Positions 57,435-64,000 of a DNA stretch of 64,000 nucleotides are shown one piece after another. The first letter of the stretch is position 1, and the number at the start of each line of letters is the position of its first letter. The stretch is from positions 186,001-250,000 of the forward strand of contig CAWJGF010000011.1 of NCBI GenBank assembly GCA_963842335.1, written 5' to 3'. A program made the position numbers and the translations under genes. This stretch comes from PALSA-600 sp963842335 (GTDB lineage: Bacteria > Actinomycetota > Thermoleophilia > Gaiellales > Gaiellaceae). The notes under the pieces are model-generated. The model was not told where the DNA came from. It made no database searches and saw nothing but the letters and a program-made list of their open reading frames with translations.

Positions 57435-59828
57435 AAGGAACTTGACGTCCTTCGCGTTCTGCTCGATGAAGAGCCGCCGTGGCTCGACCTGGTCGCCCAT
57501 CAGCATCGAGAAGGCGCGGTCCGCCGCCGAGGCGTCTTCGACGTCCACCCGCATCAGCAGGCGCTTCGCCGGATCCATCGTCGTCTCCCAGAGCTGCTCC
57601 GCGTTCATCTCGCCGAGGCCCTTGAAGCGCGAGACCTGAATTCCCTGCTTCGCCGCATCGAGGACGCGGTCACGCAGGATGTCGAACGTCTCGGCGACGA
57701 CGGGCTCTTTGCCCACGAGCACGGTGAACGGCGGCGGGCCGAGCTGGTCGACGAGCTTCTGGTAGGCCGCGCGCAGCCCGTGGTACATCGGCGACGCGAG
57801 CAACTCGACCGGAACGGTGATGTTGCGGCCGGCGGACGTCTCGGTCTCGACGACCCGAACGCGAAACTCTTCGTCGGCATGGTCGAGCACCGAGAGTGCG
57901 TAGCCGTTCTCCGACATCGCGGCGATCGCGCGCGGCAGGTCGGCGGGCCCTTCGATCTTGTGCTCGACAAGGCGGTGCAGGATCATGAGCTCCGTCGCAG
58001 CCGCACCGAAGTCGGAGCGCAACCGGGCGTAGTACCCCTCGTACTGCTGCAGGTCCTTCGTGAAGCGGTTCCACTTCGCCTCCGACAGCTTCACGACGGT
58101 GCCGTCGCGCGAGGTGATCTCGACGTTCGGAATGCGCTCGCGCGCGAGCAGGTCTTCGAGTTGCGCGTCCTTCTCGAAGTAGAACTCCTGGCTCCCCAGC
58201 TTCACCTTGTAGAGCGGCGGCACGGCGATGTAGATGTGCCCCTGCTCGATCAGATCCGGCATCTGCCGGTAGAGGAACGTCAGGATCAGCGTGCGAATGT
58301 GTGAGCCATCGACGTCGGCGTCCGTCATCACGATCACGCGGTGATAGCGGAGCTTCTCGAGGTCGAACTCGTCGCCGAGCCCGGTGCCGATCGCCGTGAT
58401 CATCGCCTGGATCTCGTTGTTCGAGAGCACCTTGTTGATGCGGTTCTTCTCGGAGTTGATGATCTTGCCGCGCAGGGGCAGGATCGCCTGATAGGTGCGG
58501 TCGCGGCCCATCTTCGCCGAGCCGCCGGCGGAGTCGCCCTCGACGATGAAGAGCTCCGCGGCGGTCGGATCCTTGATCGAGCAGTCGGCGAGCTTGCCCG
58601 GCAGCGACATCGACTCGAGCGCCGACTTACGACGCGTCAGCTCGCGGGCCTTGCGCGCGGCCTGGCGGGCGCGCTGCGCTGCGATCGCCTTGCTGACGAT
58701 CTGGCGCGCGTCCGTCGGGTTCTCCTCGAAGAACTCGGAAAGCTTTTGGTTGACCGACGTCGAGACGAGACCGCTCACCCAAGGGTTGCCGAGCTTCGTC
58801 TTCGTCTGTCCCTCGAACTGGGGGTCCTGCAGCTTCACGGAGATGACGGCAGCGAGACCTTCGCGCACGTCCTCGCCCTCGAGGTTGTCCTCCTTCTCCT
58901 TCAGCAGTCCCTTCTCGCGAGCGTACTTGTTGATCGTCGAGGTCAGCGCCGAGCGGAAGCCCGAGAGATGCGAGCCGCCTTCGTGAGTGTTGACGTTGTT
59001 CGCAAACGTGAACACCGACTCCTGGTAGGAGGAGTTCCATTGCATCGCGACCTCGACCTCGCCCTGGTCGGTGGCACTCGCGAAGTACACGATGTGGCGG
59101 TGCACGACGTCCTTCGACTCGTTCACGTAGCCGACGAAGTCCCTGATGCCCCCCTCGTAGTGGAATTCGACCGGGGCGCCGCCGTCGGCGCGCTCGTCGG
59201 TGAAGGTCACTTTCAGGCCGCGGGTCAGGAACGCGGTCTCGCGGAAGCGTGAGAGCAGCGTGGTCGCGTCGTAGACGGACTCGTCGAAGATCTCCGCGTC
59301 GGCGAGGAACGAGATCGTGGTGCCGGTCTCCTTCGTCTCGCCGATCACTTCCATCGGCCCTTGCGGCACGCCGCGGGTGAACGCCTGCCGGTAGACCTTG
59401 CCGTCCGGCGCCTCGACAGTCGCGACGAGCCACTCGGAGAGCGCGTTCACAACAGACAGGCCGACGCCGTGCAGCCCGCCGGAGACCTTGTACCCGTCAC
59501 CGCCGAACTTGCCGCCCGAGTGCAGCTTCGTCAGCACGATCTCGAGCGCCGAGGTGCCCGTCCCTTCGATCTCGTCCACCGGGATCCCGCGCCCACGGTC
59601 GGTGATCGTGATCGAGTTGTCGGGGTGGATCGTGATCGCGGCCGAGTCGTTGTAGCCGGCGAGCGCCTCGTCGACCGCGTTGTCGACGATCTCGTAGACG
59701 AGGTGATGGAGGCCCCGGAGGCCGGTCGAGCCGATGTACATTCCGGGGCGCAGACGGACCGGCTCGAGACCTTCGAGCACGGTGATGTCCTTGGCCGAGT
59801 ACCCGGCCTTTGCGGTTGTCTTCGCCAT
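57426..59828 (-). CDS. gyrB: DNA gyrase subunit B, long form with insertion
   Basis: This 800-residue subunit has a GHKL ATPase domain (EIVDNAVDEALAGY, DRGRGIPVDEIEG, GLHGVGLSVVNALS), a transducer, and a TOPRIM domain with LFIVEGDSAGGSAKMGRDR and VMTDADVDGSHIRTLIL. It ends with QVSRFKGLGEMNAEQLWETTMDP and FIEQNAKDVKFLDV. About 150 extra residues lie between the TOPRIM motifs and FKGLGEMN (KLGSQEFYFEKD to DILRDRVLDAA), as in E. coli GyrB. Most actinobacterial GyrB proteins lack this insertion. ATG 59828. Confidence 0.97.
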   Translation of the reverse strand: MAKTTAKAGYSAKDITVLEGLEPVRLRPGMYIGSTGLRGLHHLVYEIVDNAVDEALAGYNDSAAITIHPDNSITITDRGRGIPVDEIEGTGTSALEIVLTKLHSGGKFGGDGYKVSGGLHGVGLSVVNALSEWLVATVEAPDGKVYRQAFTRGVPQGPMEVIGETKETGTTISFLADAEIFDESVYDATTLLSRFRETAFLTRGLKVTFTDERADGGAPVEFHYEGGIRDFVGYVNESKDVVHRHIVYFASATDQGEVEVAMQWNSSYQESVFTFANNVNTHEGGSHLSGFRSALTSTINKYAREKGLLKEKEDNLEGEDVREGLAAVISVKLQDPQFEGQTKTKLGNPWVSGLVSTSVNQKLSEFFEENPTDARQIVSKAIAAQRARQAARKARELTRRKSALESMSLPGKLADCSIKDPTAAELFIVEGDSAGGSAKMGRDRTYQAILPLRGKIINSEKNRINKVLSNNEIQAMITAIGTGLGDEFDLEKLRYHRVIVMTDADVDGSHIRTLILTFLYRQMPDLIEQGHIYIAVPPLYKVKLGSQEFYFEKDAQLEDLLARERIPNVEITSRDGTVVKLSEAKWNRFTKDLQQYEGYYARLRSDFGAAATELMILHRLVEHKIEGPADLPRAIAAMSENGYALSVLDHADEEFRVRVVETETSAGRNITVPVELLASPMYHGLRAAYQKLVDQLGPPPFTVLVGKEPVVAETFDILRDRVLDAAKQGIQVSRFKGLGEMNAEQLWETTMDPAKRLLMRVDVEDASAADRAFSMLMGDQVEPRRLFIEQNAKDVKFLDV

Positions 59829-59843
59829 ACGTAAGAAAAGCCT

Positions 59844-59878
59844 GCAAAACGACGGTTTTGCGAGGCCCTGTCAGTGTA
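59844..59878 (-). promoter_or_regulatory. gyrB promoter and leader hairpin
   Basis: On the minus strand TGATACACT (with TACACT at 59878 to 59873) is a good extended -10, placed at the very end of the DUF721 gene. The leader of about 40 bases contains GCAAAAC/GTTTTGC (59844-59861), a perfect 7-bp stem with a 4-base loop. One outer extension with a bulge is possible. This is one of the few clearly leadered transcripts here. Confidence 0.5.
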
Positions 59879-60310
59879 TCAGATCTCGGGGTTGGAACGC
59901 CCCCGCGCGAGGCTGAAACTGACCGCTTTTTGCACACTTTCGCGCAGCTTTTCGTCCTCGATCGAGGAGGCGATCGCATGGGCCAACTCCTCCTCCTCCG
60001 GCGTCACCACGAGGGGCGTCGCAGGACGCGGTTCAGCTGCCGGTTCCGGCAGCGGTCCCGGTGCGAACCGAAGCTTCGCCACACCCAGCCGCGCAGCGAT
60101 CTCGGCTGCCTGCTGGCCGAGCTCGAACGCCCACACCGAATCGGTCGTCGCGGCGTGGACGGTGCCGTCGCGGGCGATGCGCGCCGGCCAGGCGTTCCGC
60201 GCGATCGACTCGCCGACCGCCGCGGGCCAGCGGGCGACAAGCTCCGCCATCCCAGCCTGCGGACCGTGCCGCGAGAGCTCGCCGCGGATCTCGCTACCGA
60301 GCGGATCCAC
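59879..60310 (-). CDS. DUF721-family protein
   Basis: This 143-residue protein has the DUF721 core AELVARWPAAVGESIARNAWPARI, TVHAATTDSVWAFELGQQA and LRFAPGPLP. It is often encoded between recF and gyrB in actinobacteria. Its fold resembles KH-like nucleic-acid proteins, and its role is unproven. The GTG at 60310 overlaps the recF end by 17 bases. A charged C-terminal extension (TPEEEELAHAIASSIEDE) is present. Confidence 0.88.
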   Translation of the reverse strand: MDPLGSEIRGELSRHGPQAGMAELVARWPAAVGESIARNAWPARIARDGTVHAATTDSVWAFELGQQAAEIAARLGVAKLRFAPGPLPEPAAEPRPATPLVVTPEEEELAHAIASSIEDEKLRESVQKAVSFSLARGRSNPEI

Positions 60311-61337
60311 TCTCCACCTCCACGAGCTGGGACGGCTCTGCGGGCAGCGCAGAACGGTGCGTCGCGGTGATGACGGTCTGCCCCATGCCCGCGACGCGCG
60401 CGGCGAGAACCTCGCGCCGGCCGAGGTCGAGCTCCGACAGGACATCATCGAGCAGCAGCAGCGGCGGCGTCGGCAGCAGCTCTGCTTCGGCGAGCAGGAG
60501 CGAGAGCACGGCAAGCCTCTGTTCACCCTGCGAGCCGAACTGACGCAGGTCCCGCTCGCCGCTTGCAATCAGGACGTCGTCGAGATGCGGGCCGAGGCCG
60601 GTCGCGCCCCGCTCGAGGTCGCGAGAAAGCCGAGCGTCGAGGTCCTCGGCGGTCGGTGCGGCCGACTCGTAGCCGAGTCGTGCCTCCGCAAGCCCCAGCT
60701 CGCCGGCTCGGGCGGCGAAGCCCGGGGCGAGCGATTCGAGCATCGCGCGCCGCTCCGCGACGAGAGCTGCTCCGAGCGCGGCGATCCGTTCCGTCCACGG
60801 CGCGAGCGAGTCGCGGCCCGCAAGGCCGAGTTGCACACGACGCAGCGCGGCGTTCCGCTGTGCGAGCGTCGCGAGATATTCCTGGGGCACGCCGGCGCGC
60901 GCGGGGGCGAGTCGTGCGAGGACGCGGTCGAAGTACGCTCGCCGGGCTGCGGGGCCGCCCTTCACGACCGCGAGCCTGTCCGGCGTGAAGACGAGCGTCG
61001 CCACCTCGCGGCGGAGCGACTCGGCCGACTGAAGTGGTGCGCCGTTCAACCGCAACTCGCGTGCCTGGCCCTCACGGAGCGTCAGCGAGAGCTCGATCGA
61101 CGAGGCTCCTCTGGCCCCGGTCACGACAACCCGGGCCGCCGTCTCACCGAAACGAATCAACTGCGCGTCCTGCCGCGTGCGTGGGGAGAATCCCTGCGTG
61201 GCGAGGTGCAATGACTCCAGCAGGTTCGTCTTGCCGACACCGTTTCGGCCGACGACGAGCACGAGTCCCGGCTCGAGCGGCAGATCGAGCGACGCGTACG
61301 AGCGGTAGTTGCGGAGCGTGACCTGCCGGACGACCAG
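60294..61337 (-). CDS. recF: DNA replication and repair protein RecF
   Basis: This SMC-like ATPase is about 347 residues from the CTG at 61337. It has VVRQVTLRNYRSYASLDLPL, Walker A VVGRNGVGKTNLLES, FTPDRLAVVKGGPAARRAYFD, the signature FGSQGEQRLAVLSLLL and Walker B LLLLDDVLSELD. It loads RecA at gaps. The conserved N-terminal strand lies upstream of the first GTG (61262). The only codon that can start it is CTG, directly after an in-frame TAA. A GTG start would remove 25 conserved residues. Confidence 0.93.
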   Translation of the reverse strand: MVVRQVTLRNYRSYASLDLPLEPGLVLVVGRNGVGKTNLLESLHLATQGFSPRTRQDAQLIRFGETAARVVVTGARGASSIELSLTLREGQARELRLNGAPLQSAESLRREVATLVFTPDRLAVVKGGPAARRAYFDRVLARLAPARAGVPQEYLATLAQRNAALRRVQLGLAGRDSLAPWTERIAALGAALVAERRAMLESLAPGFAARAGELGLAEARLGYESAAPTAEDLDARLSRDLERGATGLGPHLDDVLIASGERDLRQFGSQGEQRLAVLSLLLAEAELLPTPPLLLLDDVLSELDLGRREVLAARVAGMGQTVITATHRSALPAEPSQLVEVESGSAR

Positions 61338-61355
61338 TTAGAGGCCCGTCGACCG

Positions 61356-62486
61356 CTAGCCCGCGAGCCGGATCGGCATGATCAGGTAGACGTAATCGTC
61401 GGAGTCGCCTTCCAACACGGCCGGGCGAAGCGGGCTGATCAGCTTGAACTTGATCGAGTCCGAGTCGACCGATTCGAGGCCGTCGCGCAGGAACTCCGCG
61501 TTGAACCCGATCTCCATCGCCTCACCGCTGTAGGGCGCAGGCAGCGACTCACGCGCCTCGCCGACGTCCTGCGTGACGGCGGAGACGGTCAGCTCGCCAT
61601 CGGCGAAGCGGAGCCGCAGGGGCGAGTTGCGCTGTGCCATCAGCGAGACGCGGCGCACGACTTCGAGCAGCTCATCGCGTGGGAGCACGAGCTCGTGGTC
61701 GAACTGCTCCGGCAACAGCTGGCGGTAGTTCGGGAACTGGCCGTCGATGCGGCGGGTCGTCAGCCAGGTGCCGTCGGCACCGAAGACGACGTGGTTCTCC
61801 TGCAGGCCGAGCTGCAGTTCGTCGGTTGCAGCAGCGATGCGCGCAAGCTCCTGCAGCGCGCGCGCCGGGATGATCGCCTCGAGATCCGGAAGCGTCCCGT
61901 CGACCGGGGTCTCCTTCACGGCGAGCCGATACGAGTCGGTGGCCGCCATCACGATCTTGCCCGGCTCGAACCGCACGAGGATCCCGGTCAGCACCGGCCG
62001 GCTCTCGTCACGCGAGGCGCTGCGGCCGACCCGCGCGACGGTCTCGATCAGCGCGTCGCGATCGACTGTGTGGAGCGACGACAGCTCGATCTCCGGCAGC
62101 CGCGGAAAGTCCTCGGCCGAGTACGTGTGCAGGCGGTAGTTCGCTCCGCCCGAAGCGACGACGACGACCGCCTCCTCGGGTTTGTGCTCGATCGTGACGT
62201 CGCTGTCGGGAAGCGAACGCGAGATGTCGAGCAGCAGACGCCCGGGCACGACGACGCTGCCCTCTCCTTCAACGGTGCACTCGAGCTCGGTGCGCAGCGA
62301 GACCTCCATGTCCGTGGCGGCGAGGTGCAGCCGCCCGTCCTGCGCGCGCAGCTGAATGCCGCCGAGAACGAGCACGGCCGTGCGCGACGAAACGCCGCGA
62401 GCGACGATCGCCAGGCGGCTTGCCAACTCGTCCTTCGGGACGGTAATCCTCAGGCCGGTGCCCACTACGATTTCTGAGTCAATCAT
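61356..62486 (-). CDS. dnaN: DNA polymerase III sliding clamp (beta subunit)
   Basis: This 376-residue clamp has three repeated domains, with ELASRLAIVARGVSSRTAVLVLGG, SAEDFPRLPEIE, SRPVLTGILVRFEPGKIVMAATDSYRLAV (read as two adjacent motifs) and FPNYRQLLPEQFDHE. It ends DYVYLIMPIRLAG. It tethers DNA polymerase to DNA. ACGAGG lies about 10 bases before the ATG in an unusually AT-rich leader. The last stretch is 18 bases upstream of recF. Confidence 0.97.
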   Translation of the reverse strand: MIDSEIVVGTGLRITVPKDELASRLAIVARGVSSRTAVLVLGGIQLRAQDGRLHLAATDMEVSLRTELECTVEGEGSVVVPGRLLLDISRSLPDSDVTIEHKPEEAVVVVASGGANYRLHTYSAEDFPRLPEIELSSLHTVDRDALIETVARVGRSASRDESRPVLTGILVRFEPGKIVMAATDSYRLAVKETPVDGTLPDLEAIIPARALQELARIAAATDELQLGLQENHVVFGADGTWLTTRRIDGQFPNYRQLLPEQFDHELVLPRDELLEVVRRVSLMAQRNSPLRLRFADGELTVSAVTQDVGEARESLPAPYSGEAMEIGFNAEFLRDGLESVDSDSIKFKLISPLRPAVLEGDSDDYVYLIMPIRLAG

Positions 62487-62616
62487 TTAAATAAAACCTC
62501 GTTGTAGTGATAAGCCCTGTGGAAGGCGGGAAAACCCCTTCGAGGGACGGTCACCAGTCATTTTCCCTGTGGGGGCGGACGGGGGACAACTCGGGGTCGT
62601 GCACAGGCCCATGGCG
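62487..62616. other. dnaA-dnaN spacer, possible but weak origin region
   Basis: This 130-base spacer contains an AT-rich stretch beside dnaN (TTTAAATAAAAC) and several CTGTGG-type sequences (CCCTGTGGAAGG, TCCCTGTGGGGG, GTGCACAGG). None reaches a clear DnaA box. Some actinobacteria keep oriC here, but this spacer is short and its boxes are poor. Confidence 0.4.
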
Positions 62617-64000
62617 CTACCGGACCTGACGGACGCGGGCTGTGAGTTCCTGGACGAGGTTGTACACAGACCTGTCCTCGCGAATCAGACGTGCGATTTT
62701 GGATGTCGCGTGGATGACGGTCGTGTGATCGCGACCCCCGAATTCCTTGCCGATCTTCGGCAGCGACGAGTCGGTGAGCTCGCGTGAGAGGTACATCGCG
62801 ACCTGCCGCGGGTACACGATGTTCTGCGAGCGCCGCTCGCCCGTCAGCTCGGCGTGCGTGACGCCGAACCGCTCGCAGATGAGCTCCTGAATCCGCTCGA
62901 TGGAGATCTGCGTCCCCTCGCCTTGCGGGAACGAGTCCTTGAGGACGTCCTGGGCGAGCTCCACCGAGAGCGCCCGGCCAGTGAGCGACGAGAACGCGAC
63001 GACACGCGTGAGCGCTCCCTCGAGCTCGCGAATGTTCGTCGAGATCCGCGATGCGATGAACGTGAGGATCTCCGGGTCGCGGATCTCGATCTGATCGCTC
63101 TTCACCTTCTTGCGGAGGATCGCGATGCGCGTCTCGAGGTCAGGCGGCTGGATGTCGGTGATCAGCCCCCACTCGAATCGCGAGCGCAGGCGCTCCTCGA
63201 GGGTCGAGATCTCGCGGGGCGGACGGTCGCTCGACATGATGATCTGCCGGCCGGCCTCGTAGAGCGAGTTGAACGTATGGAAGAACTCCTCCTGGATCCG
63301 CTCCTTGTGCTCGAAGAACTGCACATCGTCGATCAGCAGGACGTCATAGGTGCGGTACCGGTGCTTGAACCCTTCGATCCGCTTGTCGCGGAGGCTGTTG
63401 ATGAAGTCGTTCATGAACGTCTCAGAGGTCACATACCGGCAGGTGAGCCCGCCGCCGTGATCGGTGACGAAGTTCGCGACCGCGTGCAGAAGGTGCGTCT
63501 TGCCGAGACCGGTATGGCCGTAGATGAAGAGCGGGTTGTAGGCCTGCGCCGGCGCTTCGGCCACAGCGAGTGCCGCCGCATGCGCGAAACGGTTCGACGA
63601 GCCGATCACGAACGAGTCGAAGGTGTATTTCGGGTTGATCCCGACCGCTTCTGCCCGCGGCACGATCTCGATCGGGAGCGGACGCACGGCGGACGGCAGC
63701 GCCGAGACCTCCGCAGTCGGCGAAGGCGTGGCGGCGGGAGGCAGTTCGGCGACCTGGAGTCGGACGCGGAGCGAATCGCCGCTCGAATCGCGCACTGCCG
63801 CACGGATCAGGTCGAGGAAATGCCCCTCGATCCACTCGCGCGTGAAGTCATTCGGGCACACGATCGCGAACGTGTCGTTCTCGATCGACGCTCCGGTCAC
63901 CTCACCGAACCAGGTCTGGAAGGTGGTGTCGTTGAGCGCTCCGCGGAGCCGAGCCGAGACGTCGTTCCAGAGGCCTTCCGCCGTCAGCTCGATTTGACGC
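62617..64000 (-). CDS. dnaA: Chromosomal replication initiator DnaA (5' end outside window)
   Basis: 461 codons are visible, entering from the right edge with QIELTAEGLWNDVSARLRG, DTTFQTWFGEVTG (domain I). A linker and the AAA+ domain follow, with NPKYTFDSFVIGSSNRFAHA, Walker A YGHTGLGKTHLLHAV, Walker B DVLLIDDVQFFEHKERIQEEFF (split motif) and DRPPREIS. The DNA-binding domain IV shows GERRSQNIVYPRQVAMYLSRE and GKEFGGRDHTTVIHA. The true start should lie only a few codons beyond position 64000. Confidence 0.97.
   Translation of the reverse strand, partial: RQIELTAEGLWNDVSARLRGALNDTTFQTWFGEVTGASIENDTFAIVCPNDFTREWIEGHFLDLIRAAVRDSSGDSLRVRLQVAELPPAATPSPTAEVSALPSAVRPLPIEIVPRAEAVGINPKYTFDSFVIGSSNRFAHAAALAVAEAPAQAYNPLFIYGHTGLGKTHLLHAVANFVTDHGGGLTCRYVTSETFMNDFINSLRDKRIEGFKHRYRTYDVLLIDDVQFFEHKERIQEEFFHTFNSLYEAGRQIIMSSDRPPREISTLEERLRSRFEWGLITDIQPPDLETRIAILRKKVKSDQIEIRDPEILTFIASRISTNIRELEGALTRVVAFSSLTGRALSVELAQDVLKDSFPQGEGTQISIERIQELICERFGVTHAELTGERRSQNIVYPRQVAMYLSRELTDSSLPKIGKEFGGRDHTTVIHATSKIARLIREDRSVYNLVQELTARVRQVR

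Noticed and set aside
62487..62616. oriC in the dnaA-dnaN spacer
   Set aside because: The sites resembling DnaA boxes match poorly and the spacer is only 130 bases; I list the region but do not call it an origin.
1..64000. CRISPR arrays, rRNA and tRNA genes, transposons
   Set aside because: I looked for regular short repeats, tRNA-like cloverleaf blocks, rRNA blocks and transposase motifs and found none that I could support.

Overview
The window is a gene-dense, GC-rich stretch of bacterial chromosome. It ends inside the replication-initiation cluster dnaA-dnaN-recF-DUF721-gyrB-gyrA, which is read leftward on the minus strand. That gene order, the high GC content, abundant GTG starts and many apparently leaderless promoters fit a deep-branching Actinobacteriota, possibly class Thermoleophilia. 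This is an inference from gene content only. No rRNA, tRNA, CRISPR array, prophage or intact insertion sequence was seen, and no gene-free stretch exceeds 300 bases.

Layout: 1-6500 holds the tail of a Ser/Thr kinase, a dTDP-rhamnose precursor cluster (rfbA/C/D/B) with a transporter, and a small gene on the opposite strand inside it. 6550-12200 holds a CoA-lyase-like protein, membrane proteins, hsp20-lon, a lipoprotein and a YtxH-like protein. 12177-16900 holds an M23 peptidase, a Zur-like regulator coupled to a ZIP zinc transporter behind a clear operator, two half-size TauE/SafE proteins and otsB. 16907-23559 is one tight minus-strand operon: polX, a PLP decarboxylase, HAD phosphatase, a 5'-nucleotidase-like enzyme and a LytS/LytTR two-component pair. 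23581-28800 holds a glycosyltransferase, thioredoxin, a secreted protein and thiD-thiM-thiE-thiL behind a TPP riboswitch.

28802-35448 holds a methyltransferase, an MrfA-type helicase, a DGPF protein with an ECF42-type sigma factor, NDH-2 and small proteins. 35443-43600 holds ku-ligD (NHEJ), accD-accA, a zinc-ribbon/arginase-fold fusion, an acetyltransferase, a HAD enzyme and a DUF45 protease. 43835-48808 is a fatty-acid synthesis operon (sigma factor-fabZ-fabH-fabD-fabG-fabF) with no acpP in it. 48830-54400 holds birA, a cell-wall amidase, NfeD-slipin and galT. 54378-64000 holds a MerR-like regulator and the gyrase/replication cluster.

Four themes stand out. Many first genes have a TANNNT hexamer 6-7 bases before the start codon, implying leaderless mRNAs, and several divergent pairs overlap their -10 elements. 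Operon junctions repeatedly use 4-base NTGA overlaps. Several genes (recF, an ECF sigma factor, thiD, a lipoprotein) appear to start at CTG. Some enzymes carry diagnostic active-site changes: a His-to-Asn change at the PLP-stacking position of the decarboxylase, and an altered metal site in the arginase-like fusion.
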